Positions 1 to 7,946 of a DNA stretch of 14,855 bases are shown one piece after another (the stretch's first letter is position 1; every line of letters starts with the position of its first letter). The translations under genes were made by a program, and so were the position numbers. Below the pieces are notes generated by a model, which did no database searches, had not been told where the DNA came from, and worked only from the letters and a program-made list of their open reading frames with translations. The stretch is from Bacteroidota bacterium (lineage in GTDB: Bacteria > Bacteroidota > Bacteroidia > Bacteroidales > VadinHA17), in assembly GCA_030613125.1 (NCBI GenBank), contig JAUWMO010000047.1, forward strand, positions 1 through 14,855, written 5' to 3'.

Positions 1-371
1 CTGTTTACCAATTCAGGTACTTCGGTAAAGTATTCATGTGAGTCGTAAACCAATGGAATTTTTTTCAACCTGGAGACAATATAATTTGCCGGTAAAGTAT
101 CAAGGTCACTTGCCAGGAGGATATCCGCCTTCCGAAAAAAAAGATAAAGAAATAAACGGAAATTATAAAAAATATAGAAAAAGGGACCTTTATGGAAAAG
201 CATCCGGAATCTATTTACTCTGTACCCGAAGTCCCTGGCAGGAAAACTGTCTGGTAATTTTCTGCCAATAACATAAACATAATATCCCATTTTGTTAAGA
301 GTACCGGCAATACGGATCACTCTCTGGTCAGTCACAACATCACTTGTAACAGAAATAATGATTTTTTTCAA
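1..371 (-). CDS. Glycosyltransferase, family 4-like, N-terminal part (runs off left edge)
   Basis: Reading the minus strand from 371 gives 123 open codons to the window edge. The protein begins KKIIISVTSDVVTDQRVIRI, followed by LNKMGYYVYVIGRK, then ASDLDTLPANYIVSRLKK and IPLVYDSHEYFTEVPEL near residues 87-121. This is the usual N-terminal Rossmann half of GT-B, GT4-like glycosyltransferases of Bacteroidota: a first beta strand, a DQRV loop, then an ASD and a YDSHEYF motif. The sugar-nucleotide-binding C-terminal half lies outside the window, so donor and acceptor are unknown. The start is TTG at 371-369, because a TAA lies in frame at 383-381 and no other start codon falls between; the first in-frame ATG is codon 28, which would remove the first strand and the DQRV loop. 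The gene is divergent from murB, with about 110 bp between them. A role in cell-surface polysaccharide assembly is inference. Confidence 0.85.
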   Translation of the reverse strand, partial: MKKIIISVTSDVVTDQRVIRIAGTLNKMGYYVYVIGRKLPDSFPARDFGYRVNRFRMLFHKGPFFYIFYNFRLFLYLFFRKADILLASDLDTLPANYIVSRLKKIPLVYDSHEYFTEVPELVN

Positions 372-481
372 TGATTCTGGTTAATTTTAGACCTTTAACT
401 TTGAAGGAACGAAATATCCATAACTTAATACGAATTTAAAAAAAACACCTGAATTTCATAAACAGGATAAGAAAACAATCT

Positions 482-1492
482 ATGGAAACCTACAAAAATT
501 ATTCGTTAAAAGAGCTTAATTCCTTCAATTTGAATGTAAGAGCGAAAATTTTCAGCATTATCAGAAGTATTAAAGATGTGAGGGAACTTCTTACCATGGA
601 CTGTTTTCAAGATAACCGGCACTTGATACTTGGGGAAGGTAACAATATTTTGTTCACGAAAAATTTTGACGGACTTATTATAAGGCCAGGCATCATGGAT
701 TTTAAGGTTATTAAAGAAACAGCTGGCTATGTGACCATAAAAGCAGGTGCCGGCAATAATTGGAATGCATTCGTAGCCATCTGTATGGCACGGCAATATT
801 GGGGACTGGAGAACCTTTCATTAATACCGGGGTCTGTTGGATCTGCCCCAATTCAGAATATTGGAGCTTATGGTGTTGAAGCAAAAGATACAATAGAGCT
901 GGTTGAAGGGATTGACATCAGCACTGGAGAACTATTGCGCTTAAGCAACAATGAATGCGAATTTGGATACCGGAGTAGCATTTTTAAAACATCCCTGAAG
1001 GACAAGATTATGGTTACATCTGTTCATTTCAAATTGAGCAAATACCCAAATCCCAAACTTGAGTATGGTCCGTTAAAAGAAAGATTCAAGGATAATCCAT
1101 CTCCCGATATTTTCAGTATTTCAACTTTCATTATCGAAACACGAATGAGCAAATTACCGAATCCTGACAAGCTGGGAAATGCAGGAAGTTTTTTTAAAAA
1201 CCCGGTAATTCCCCTGGAAGAATTCAGAGGTCAGGAGGATCTTCACCCCGGAATGCCACATTATCCCGCAGGTGATGGCCTTGAAAAAATCCCTGCCGGA
1301 TGGTTAATTGAACAGTGTGGCTGGAAGGGTAAACGGTTGGGAAATGTGGGTGTATATCCTGAACACGCCCTTGTTATCGTAAACTATGGCAATGCTACCG
1401 GCAGGGAGGTGTTTGAATTCTCTGAAAAAATCAGACATTCAGTAAAAGAAAAATTTGGCATCCGGTTGGAAAGGGAAGTTGTTGTGGTTTGA
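482..1492 (+). CDS. murB: UDP-N-acetylenolpyruvoylglucosamine reductase MurB
   Basis: Cytoplasmic flavoenzyme (FAD, NADPH) that reduces UDP-GlcNAc-enolpyruvate to UDP-MurNAc, the second committed step of peptidoglycan precursor synthesis. At 336 residues it has the normal length of an E. coli-like type I MurB. The FAD-binding part shows GEGNNILF (51-58) and IPGSVGSAPIQNIGAYGVE (115-133). The substrate-binding and catalytic part shows FGYRSSIFK (161-169, with R164), GNAGSFFKNP (232-241, where S236 is the expected proton donor) and VYPEHALVIV (291-300, where E294 matches the catalytic Glu). All key residues are present. The ATG at 482 starts the MurB fold with no excess N-terminus. The gene converges on the phosphohexomutase gene with only 18 bases between the stops and no hairpin there, so the 3' ends of the two transcripts probably overlap. 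Confidence 0.97.
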   Translation: METYKNYSLKELNSFNLNVRAKIFSIIRSIKDVRELLTMDCFQDNRHLILGEGNNILFTKNFDGLIIRPGIMDFKVIKETAGYVTIKAGAGNNWNAFVAICMARQYWGLENLSLIPGSVGSAPIQNIGAYGVEAKDTIELVEGIDISTGELLRLSNNECEFGYRSSIFKTSLKDKIMVTSVHFKLSKYPNPKLEYGPLKERFKDNPSPDIFSISTFIIETRMSKLPNPDKLGNAGSFFKNPVIPLEEFRGQEDLHPGMPHYPAGDGLEKIPAGWLIEQCGWKGKRLGNVGVYPEHALVIVNYGNATGREVFEFSEKIRHSVKEKFGIRLEREVVVV

Positions 1493-1510
1493 GAACTGAA
1501 AAACAATATT

Positions 1511-2920
1511 TCAACCACGCATTATTGTATCATACCCCTCTCTGAGAATTTCAATTACTTTCTTTTCATTTTCGGCTTCTGCATATGTTCTGAGTATAGG
1601 TTCAGTTCCTGAAGGCCTGATCATGTACCATTCGTTTTCGTTAAAATAATATTTCCAGCCGTCGAGATCCTCAACCATTTGAACTTTAAACTTTCCAAAA
1701 CTATTGTATTCTTTCTCACGGCATTTCCTGACAATTTTCGTCTTTAGCTCACTGGTAACTTTTAAGTCCTGTCTCTGATAAGCAAATCTTCCGGTAATAT
1801 CATAAACTTCTTCAACAAGATCTCTAAGAGATTTCCCGGTTTCAGCCATAAATTGTATAATGGTTAGCCCCATCCAAATCCCATCTCTTTCAGGGATATT
1901 ACCTGTAACAGATATGCCACCTGATTCTTCACCACCTACCAATACTTTCTCTTTAACCATAACTTCCGCAATTTGCTTAAATCCAATCTTAACCCTCTGA
2001 ACGGGTAGTCCGTAATGAGCTGCCAGCTTTTCAACCTTAACTGTTGAGGAAAATCCTGTTACAATTTTACCACTAAGTTTTTTATAACCGGCCAGATAAT
2101 GAATTAATAGCAGCATAATATGATGTGAATCAATATAGTTACCCTCCTTATCGTACATTGCAATCCGGTCAGCATCGCCGTCCACTGCAAGCCCTGCATC
2201 AACTTTCCATAATTTTATAATTCTTTCAGAGAACTCAATAAGGTTTTGCTGAACAGGTTCTGGTGGTATGCCGTTAAAAAAAGGATCTTTAGTACAATGA
2301 AGACACTTTATATTGGGCAGAATTTTTTTTATCACCTTTTGTCCCGAACCATACATTGCATCAAAGGCAAATTTCAGCCCTGATTTTTTTATCAATACCA
2401 GATCAAAGTTTCTTTTGATATTTTCCAGATACATTGCTTCAAGATCAACATATTCTATAAGATTTTGATCTATCAGGTCTTCCCACTTAATAGTATCAAG
2501 ACTGATATCATTTGATTCATGGATCAGTGCTTCAATATCTTTCAGTTCAGTCTCAAACAGGGAGCCACCGTATGAACCCTTTATCTTTATACCGTTGTAT
2601 TCCGGAGGATTATGACTGGCAGTTATAAAAACTCCTAGGCTTGCATGCAATCTGGCCACACCATATGATACCATTGGAGTACTAACAAAATCAGGAACCA
2701 GGAAGACCTTAATCTCTTTAAGGGCTAAAACTTTTGTCACCGTTTCAGCAAACATTTCACCTCCGAATCTGCAATCGTATCCAACAACCACGGAAGGATC
2801 AGGTTTGTTTATTAAAAGCCACCTGGCAATGGCTGAAGAAACTCTTGCCACATTCTCAACAGTAAACCCTTTTGCAATGATAGCTCTCCATCCATCAGTA
2901 CCAAATTTTATCTTTTCCAT
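1511..2920 (-). CDS. Phosphoglucomutase/phosphomannomutase (alpha-D-phosphohexomutase family)
   Basis: Predicted cytoplasmic enzyme that interconverts hexose 1- and 6-phosphates through a phosphoserine, feeding nucleotide-sugar synthesis. The 469 residues carry all four family signatures in order: the N-terminal KFGTDGWR (5-12); the active-site loop TASHNPPEYNGIK (100-112), with S102 the phosphorylated serine; the metal loop DGDADR (247-252); the sugar-specificity loop GGEESGG (329-335); and the phosphate-binding RPSGTEP (435-441). GEESGG occurs in enzymes acting on glucose and/or mannose phosphate, so the sequence does not settle the substrate. GlmM is less likely, since its active-site and sugar loops differ. 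The ATG at 2920 sits directly before the conserved N-terminus. It lies 125 bp downstream of mltG on the same strand, so it may be the last gene of that cluster or have its own promoter; I found no clear promoter. Confidence 0.93.
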   Translation of the reverse strand: MEKIKFGTDGWRAIIAKGFTVENVARVSSAIARWLLINKPDPSVVVGYDCRFGGEMFAETVTKVLALKEIKVFLVPDFVSTPMVSYGVARLHASLGVFITASHNPPEYNGIKIKGSYGGSLFETELKDIEALIHESNDISLDTIKWEDLIDQNLIEYVDLEAMYLENIKRNFDLVLIKKSGLKFAFDAMYGSGQKVIKKILPNIKCLHCTKDPFFNGIPPEPVQQNLIEFSERIIKLWKVDAGLAVDGDADRIAMYDKEGNYIDSHHIMLLLIHYLAGYKKLSGKIVTGFSSTVKVEKLAAHYGLPVQRVKIGFKQIAEVMVKEKVLVGGEESGGISVTGNIPERDGIWMGLTIIQFMAETGKSLRDLVEEVYDITGRFAYQRQDLKVTSELKTKIVRKCREKEYNSFGKFKVQMVEDLDGWKYYFNENEWYMIRPSGTEPILRTYAEAENEKKVIEILREGYDTIMRG

Positions 2921-3045
2921 CTCTTTTTGGCTTCAAAAATTCTATTTCCAAGATATGAAATTCGAAACTTCTTTTAATGTCTTTTTAATAAATATTTTAT
3001 TAACAATTTACTTTCAATTGCAATGATTTGAAGTTTAGCATCTTA

Positions 3046-4095
3046 TTATTTATAAATTTTTCTTCTATTTAATGCATTACGATATTTTATCGCATTACGA
3101 TTATGCCCTTTCAGGGTCTTAGCAAAGTTATGGTAGCCTGAAAAATCTTCCCTGGCACAGAAATACAGGTAGTCATTTCTGTCAGGATTAAGTACTGCAT
3201 CAATTGCAGCAATTGAGGGGATTGATATCGGACCGGGTGGTAAGCCGTAATATTTGTATGTATTGTAGGGAGAATTAATTTTCAGATCTTTTTTAAGGAT
3301 CCGTTTCATTTCAAAATCCCCCTTGGCAAACCTGACTGTTGGATCAGCCTGGAGCCGGTATCCTTTTTTCAGTCTGTTAAGAAAGACTCCGGCGATTTTT
3401 GGTAATTCATCATCCCGATAAGTTTCTTCGTCTATTATTGAAGCAAGGGTGCTCACTTCATTCTTATTCAAACCAACCGATTCAGCTTTACTTTCCCTCG
3501 CACCTGACCAGAAAATTTCATACTCTTTTAGCATACGTTTAAAAAACTCATCGGGCGAAGTATTCCAAAAAGATTCATAGGTATTGGGAATGAAAAGTCC
3601 CGGAATTGTAAGCGAGTCCCAACCGTATTCAGAAAGCAGAACCTGATTATTCAAGAGGTCGACAATACTAACAGAATCTGTCTCAATTTGCTTGCTGACC
3701 AATCCTGCCAACTGGGCAGTTGTGCGTATGTTATGAAAAGTAACTTTAACAGGTGCCTGTTTTCCAGAACGGATCATGTTTACAAGATCATTCCTGTTCA
3801 TTTCCATATTTAGTAAATATCGGCCCGGATTGATATGTTTTTCAAGGTTTTTCTTCTTTGCAAGCCATAAAAAACCAATTGAATCACTTATGATTTTGTT
3901 TTTAAACAAAGTATCAGCCAACTGGTCCATATTCATTCCTGTATGCACATATAAATAATACAATTCTGACTTACCTGGAATGTTGATAGGGGTGTAAACT
4001 TTCCTATATATTAAATATCCCTGATAACCTGCAAACAGTATAATGAATAGAATAATAAATAATAACAGTTTTGTAAAAGATACTTTATTTCTCAT
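3046..4095 (-). CDS. mltG: Endolytic transglycosylase MltG (YceG-like)
   Basis: Predicted inner-membrane lytic transglycosylase that cuts nascent peptidoglycan glycan strands and is thought to set strand length. At 349 residues it is close to the usual size of about 340. It starts with a short basic segment, then one transmembrane helix (about residues 9-30), then a LysM-like subdomain (HTGMNMDQLADTLFKNKII, 51-69) and the YceG catalytic domain. Family signatures are IPGLFIPNTYESFW (164-177), LASIIDEETYRDDELPKIAGVFLNRL (217-242), LQADPTVRFAKGD (248-260), SPYNTYKYYGLPPGPI (275-290) and the terminal CAREDFSGYHNFAKTLKGHN. The acidic cluster D222-E223-E224 occupies the position of the catalytic Glu; E224 is the likely equivalent, but an alignment is needed to be sure. 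The gene starts 17 bases after pckA stops, so it is probably cotranscribed with it, although no metabolic link is evident. Confidence 0.95.
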   Translation of the reverse strand: MRNKVSFTKLLLFIILFIILFAGYQGYLIYRKVYTPINIPGKSELYYLYVHTGMNMDQLADTLFKNKIISDSIGFLWLAKKKNLEKHINPGRYLLNMEMNRNDLVNMIRSGKQAPVKVTFHNIRTTAQLAGLVSKQIETDSVSIVDLLNNQVLLSEYGWDSLTIPGLFIPNTYESFWNTSPDEFFKRMLKEYEIFWSGARESKAESVGLNKNEVSTLASIIDEETYRDDELPKIAGVFLNRLKKGYRLQADPTVRFAKGDFEMKRILKKDLKINSPYNTYKYYGLPPGPISIPSIAAIDAVLNPDRNDYLYFCAREDFSGYHNFAKTLKGHNRNAIKYRNALNRRKIYK

Positions 4096-4112
4096 TTATT
4101 CGCCTGTTATCA

Positions 4113-5765
4113 TTATTTTCTTAATCTTTCCGGGCCTGCATGAACAACACTCTCGGGCACTCCATCAACATAAAGTTTAAAATTCTCGATATAGCGTGCT
4201 GCAAGTGCATCATATTTCATCCAGTACTCATCCTTATTTCCCCAGGCGTTTGATGGATCTATTACTTCATCCGGGACGTCAGGGCAGGACAAAGGAACTT
4301 CAAATCCGAATAATTCATCTTTTCTGAATTTCAACTTATCCAGTTTCCCATCGAGAGCAGCATTTAACATGTTTCGGGTATGACGTATACTGATTCTCTT
4401 ACCAACGCCAAACTTACCTCCAACCCATCCGGTATTAACCAACCAAACTTTCGCTCCGGTTTTTTCAACCTTGTTACGCAACAGATCTGCATAAAAAAAT
4501 GGATGATGGACCATGAAAGGTGCACCAAAGCAGGCACTGAAAGTAATCTCAGGTTCAATCCCCAAACCTAATTCAGTTCCTGCAATTTTAGAAGTATAAC
4601 CACTTATAAAATGATAAATTGCCTGATTCATGTCAAGCCTTGCTATAGGAGGCAGTACTCCCTGGGCGTCAGCAGTAAGGAATATCACATTTTTCGGATG
4701 TGCATCTACCATTTTCTCCGGAACTGAATTTGGAATAAAATCCAAAGGATATGATGCCCTGGTATTTTCAGTAAGTTCTTCATCGTCAAGATCTATTTTC
4801 CTTGTTGCCTGATCAAAAATCACATTTTCAAGTATTGTTCCATATTTTCTTGTACAATTATATATCTCCGGCTCATTTTCAGATGACAAACGGATTACTT
4901 TTGCATAACAACCGGCCTCAAAATTAAATATCCCATGATCACTCCAACCATGTTCATCGTCACCAATTAATCTTCTTTTAGGATCAGCCGAAAGTGTAGT
5001 TTTCCCTGTTCCGCTAAGCCCGAAAAACAGAGCTACATCACCCTCATTTCCTACATTAGCTGAACAATGCATAGCCATTACATCCTGTAATGGTTTAAGG
5101 TAGTTCATTATTGTAAAGGCTGTTTTTTTAATCTCACCGGCATAACTGGAGTTAGCGACAATAGCAATTCTTTTTGAGAAGTCAATAATAATGGCTGTAT
5201 TACTAAGTGTTCCATCAATTCTGGGATCAACCTTAAATGAAGGTGAAACAATTAAAGTGAACTCAGGAACAAACTTATTTAACTCATCTTTATTGGAAAT
5301 TGTATGAAACATATTTCTGGCAAACAAACTCTGCCAGGCTTTGTCTGTTATTATTCTGAAAGGGACCCTGTACCTGGGATCAGCCCCTGCATAAACATCC
5401 TGAACAAAGAGCTCCTCACCCTGAAAAAATGCCTGCAACCTTGACAATATTCCGTTAAACTTTTCAGGACTCATAGGCCTGTTGTACTCACCCCAGTCAA
5501 TTTTATTTTCTGTTGAAGGTTCACGCACGAAATATTTATCATTGGCAGCCCTGGCTGTCCACTTCCCGGTTCTGACAAGGAATGGTCCTCCATATACCAT
5601 TTTCCCTTCACCCCGAAATACAGCTTCCTCGTATAAAGCCGATTCCGGAATATTCCAAAAAACCTGATCAAGATAAACCAGACCATGATTTTCAAGACCA
5701 TAAACACTAGCCAGATCCCCGGCATGTTTTAAAGCCGGTGTTTCGAATTTTAAATACTTTGTCAT
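4113..5765 (-). CDS. pckA: Phosphoenolpyruvate carboxykinase (ATP)
   Basis: Converts oxaloacetate and ATP to PEP, CO2 and ADP; it serves gluconeogenesis and, in many anaerobes, runs in the carboxylating direction. Using the ATG at 5765 the protein has 550 residues, in the normal range for ATP-type enzymes. Key residues are present: R65 in LVRTGKW, Y208 and K214 in SSYAGEIKK, H233 in AMHCSANVG, the P-loop GLSGTGKTT (249-257), the metal site IGDDEHGW (267-274) and R336 in ENTRASYP. The P-loop and the spacing match the ATP enzyme, not the GTP enzyme. A TTG two codons upstream (5771) is a possible but weaker start. The ATG overlaps the TGA of the upstream aminotransferase as ATGA, which suggests translational coupling. 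The pair could channel aspartate to oxaloacetate to PEP, or the reverse. Confidence 0.97.
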   Translation of the reverse strand: MTKYLKFETPALKHAGDLASVYGLENHGLVYLDQVFWNIPESALYEEAVFRGEGKMVYGGPFLVRTGKWTARAANDKYFVREPSTENKIDWGEYNRPMSPEKFNGILSRLQAFFQGEELFVQDVYAGADPRYRVPFRIITDKAWQSLFARNMFHTISNKDELNKFVPEFTLIVSPSFKVDPRIDGTLSNTAIIIDFSKRIAIVANSSYAGEIKKTAFTIMNYLKPLQDVMAMHCSANVGNEGDVALFFGLSGTGKTTLSADPKRRLIGDDEHGWSDHGIFNFEAGCYAKVIRLSSENEPEIYNCTRKYGTILENVIFDQATRKIDLDDEELTENTRASYPLDFIPNSVPEKMVDAHPKNVIFLTADAQGVLPPIARLDMNQAIYHFISGYTSKIAGTELGLGIEPEITFSACFGAPFMVHHPFFYADLLRNKVEKTGAKVWLVNTGWVGGKFGVGKRISIRHTRNMLNAALDGKLDKLKFRKDELFGFEVPLSCPDVPDEVIDPSNAWGNKDEYWMKYDALAARYIENFKLYVDGVPESVVHAGPERLRK

Positions 5766-6979
5766 AACCAATCCCTTACAAGTTTTCTTTCACCAATAAA
5801 TAATTCATTCGGGGAATTAGGATCCAATGCCCATTTTATTCGCTCAATCCCCTCTATAATATCCTTAATTGTTCCGCAGGTAGACAGTCTAAGGTAGCCA
5901 TCAAGTCCGAATTCAAATCCGGGCATCGTAAGAACTCTCACCTTATCTAGCAGTAATTTTGACAGCCTTGAGGAATCTTTATCGTAAACACTAAAATCTA
6001 CAAACACATAAAAGGCACCATCAGGTTTTGTTGCTTTTACTCCCTCAAAGGCTCTCAACCTGTCCAGCATCACATTCCGGTTGTTTTCGAGAGTTAATCG
6101 TAAACTTTCAACACCTGACTGAACGCCGGTAATAGCGCCGATAGCAGCTTTCTGCAATAATACTGCAGGCCCTGCGGTTTGATGTCCCTGGATATTTGAC
6201 ATTACCGCTATCAACTTCTTATTTGCTACAGCCCATCCAATCCTGAACCCTGTCATGGCATACTGTTTCGATACTCCGTTAACAACTATCAACTTTGAAT
6301 TCTCATTCAACTCTTTTGTATACTTAAAACAATTTACCCTTTTCTTACCATCAAACAATAACCTGTGGTAAATATCATCCATAATTAAATAGAGTCCCTC
6401 CTTTTCACAGAATTGAACAACATCAGATATAAACTGTTCTGAATACATTACACCTGTGGGATTGTTTGGTGTATTCAGAATAATTGCTTTAGTATATGAA
6501 GTTACATTTTGTAAAATATCCTGCATCCTTGGATGAAAAGTGCCGTCTTCAGGATGTACAGGTACAGGTATTGCACCACAAAGTTTTACCATTTCCGTAT
6601 AACTTACCCAATATGGTGCCGGAAATATAACTTCATCCTGTGGATCCAGAATGGTCTGTAAAGCAACCATTATGGCCTGCTTAACACCGCTGGATGCAAT
6701 CACATTCTCAGGTTCCACTTTTCTGTCATAATACTCTTCCATATACCTGATTATGGCCTGTTTCATTTCAATAGTCCCGTCAACGGGAGTGTATCTGATT
6801 ACGCCAGAGTTTAGTATACCAGTAAGATTAGTAATTGCATCTATAGGAGTTTTACTTTGAGGTTCACCACAACCTAAATGAATCAGAGGTTCACCTTTTG
6901 CTTTCATGATGGCTGCTGTTTCATTTAACAACAAGGTGGCTGAAACCCCAATCGATTTTCCAATCAGGCTTATACTCAT
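5762..6979 (-). CDS. Pyridoxal-phosphate aminotransferase, class I/II (aspartate aminotransferase-like)
   Basis: Fold-type I PLP enzyme of 405 residues. Visible motifs are GEP (38-40), YTPVDGTIEMKQAI (63-76), SSGVKQAI (96-103), APYWVSY (121-127), LNTPNNPTG (168-176), DDIYHRL (201-207, with the cofactor-binding Asp and Tyr), VNGVSKQYAMTGFRIGW (233-249, with K238 the Schiff-base lysine and R246 the phosphate ligand) and LRLSTCGT (363-370, with R364 the likely substrate-carboxylate arginine). The pattern is that of Ib-type aspartate/prephenate aminotransferases, but substrate cannot be fixed from sequence alone. Coupling to pckA by a 4-base overlap favours aspartate and 2-oxoglutarate giving oxaloacetate and glutamate. 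The C-terminus has about 20 residues past the conserved core. It is the first gene of the minus-strand cluster; a TAATTTTG box lies upstream at 7022-7015, without a clear -33 element. Confidence 0.9.
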   Translation of the reverse strand: MSISLIGKSIGVSATLLLNETAAIMKAKGEPLIHLGCGEPQSKTPIDAITNLTGILNSGVIRYTPVDGTIEMKQAIIRYMEEYYDRKVEPENVIASSGVKQAIMVALQTILDPQDEVIFPAPYWVSYTEMVKLCGAIPVPVHPEDGTFHPRMQDILQNVTSYTKAIILNTPNNPTGVMYSEQFISDVVQFCEKEGLYLIMDDIYHRLLFDGKKRVNCFKYTKELNENSKLIVVNGVSKQYAMTGFRIGWAVANKKLIAVMSNIQGHQTAGPAVLLQKAAIGAITGVQSGVESLRLTLENNRNVMLDRLRAFEGVKATKPDGAFYVFVDFSVYDKDSSRLSKLLLDKVRVLTMPGFEFGLDGYLRLSTCGTIKDIIEGIERIKWALDPNSPNELFIGERKLVRDWL

Positions 6980-7140
6980 TTCTTTAATATCTAAGGTTAT
7001 TTTATAACTTTATCCAAAATTAATATATTAACTGTGTACTGGAATACTAAATTTACAAAAATTTCCGTGCATTCTGAAAAATAATTAATATTTTACAACA
7101 TATATTCACACGAATAAATCTACTAAAAGAATTAACAAAA

Positions 7141-7659
7141 ATGGAAGTCCTTGAGATTTTAAAATATACTATTCCGGCATTAATAGTTTTTCTTACTTCA
7201 TATTTTGTCTTACGTGAAATGATAAAAAGGGAGCAGGAACGGGAAAAATTTGAGATTATTTTACAAAATCAAAAAACCACAATTCCTATCAAACTTCAAT
7301 CATACGAACGTCTGACATTATTCCTTGAAAGGATTACACCCGATTCCCTTATCATAAGGTCAAATAAACCTGGAATGACATCAGGCCAGTTACATCTGGA
7401 AATGCTAAAAACTATCAGGGCTGAATACGAGCATAACATGTCACAACAGATCTATGTCAGCTCAAAAGCATGGGAGGTTATTAAAAATGCCCGCTCAGGC
7501 GTAATTAAACTGATTAATACCTCTGCTGATAAAATTAAACCTGGTGAGCCTTCGGTGAAACTTAGCACTTTCATCCTTGAGCGTACTATGGAGGTGGAAA
7601 AGCATCCAACTCAGGTGGCAATTGATTTTCTTAAATCAGAACTTACCCAGATTATGTAG
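7141..7659 (+). CDS. Membrane-anchored protein of unknown function (Bacteroidota family, possibly DUF7935)
   Basis: A 172-residue protein. Residues 7-26 (LKYTIPALIVFLTSYFVLRE) form one hydrophobic helix. A charged, coiled-coil-like stretch follows (MIKREQEREKFEIILQNQKT). The remainder is a soluble helical domain: IPIKLQSYERLTLFLERITPDSLIIR, GQLHLEMLKTIRAEYEHNMSQQIYVSSKAWEVIKNARSGVIKLIN and a tail ending DFLKSELTQIM. The N-terminus lies outside or at the membrane and the body is probably cytosolic. From memory, the QSYERLTLFLERI pattern belongs to a family of small conserved Bacteroidota proteins of unknown function (possibly DUF7935); I cannot verify this and do not know the function. It is divergent from the aminotransferase-pckA-mltG cluster, sharing a 161-bp AT-rich intergenic region, and is followed by a repeat-rich gap. 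The ATG at 7141 places the membrane helix at the very start, as expected. Confidence 0.85.
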   Translation: MEVLEILKYTIPALIVFLTSYFVLREMIKREQEREKFEIILQNQKTTIPIKLQSYERLTLFLERITPDSLIIRSNKPGMTSGQLHLEMLKTIRAEYEHNMSQQIYVSSKAWEVIKNARSGVIKLINTSADKIKPGEPSVKLSTFILERTMEVEKHPTQVAIDFLKSELTQIM

Positions 7660-7838
7660 GGACATTCGCTAAAGAGGAACATTCACTTAAAAAAAAAAAT
7701 AATAATAACAAATTACTAAGAAATGTTACACTCCCACACTCGAATCCTGGTACATCTGATATAGGCAACATAAAACCGGAAAAGGATTCTTTCCAAAGAA
7801 ACAGGCATGAAATTATTCAAGTTTCTGGATGACTGAAA

Positions 7839-7857
7839 AGCCTGCTAAAAGCAGGCT
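7839..7857. repeat. Palindromic hairpin, 8-bp stem
   Basis: AGCCTGCT (7839-7846) and AGCAGGCT (7850-7857) pair perfectly around a 3-base AAA loop. No T-run follows on either strand, so it is not a typical rho-independent terminator. The palindrome around a TAAAA centre resembles the second hairpin about 30 bases on, which suggests small REP-like intergenic palindromes. Confidence 0.7.
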
Positions 7858-7888
7858 ACATTTCTTCATTATATGAAATATTCTGATG

Positions 7889-7908
7889 CACCAGGTTAAA
7901 ACCTGGTG
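7889..7908. repeat. Palindromic hairpin, 8-bp stem
   Basis: CACCAGGT (7889-7896) and ACCTGGTG (7901-7908) pair perfectly around TAAA. It has the same architecture as the hairpin at 7839-7857 (a CCTG/CAGG-containing stem and an A-rich centre) but a different stem, so the two are relatives in form and not exact copies. Confidence 0.7.
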
Positions 7909-7946
7909 TTAACCGGATTCAAGTTTGGAATAAGACATCCGGATAC

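Noticed and set aside
38..271. Plus-strand open frame of 77 codons
   Set aside because: It lies antisense to the glycosyltransferase N-terminus, which has clear family motifs; the plus-strand translation is low-complexity with no recognisable motif.
1493..1510. Bidirectional terminator between murB and the phosphohexomutase gene
   Set aside because: Only 18 bases separate the stops, and they contain no inverted repeat.
5766..5771. TTG start for pckA, two codons upstream of the ATG
   Set aside because: The ATG at 5765 makes the usual ATGA overlap and is a stronger start; the two extra residues add no conserved sequence.
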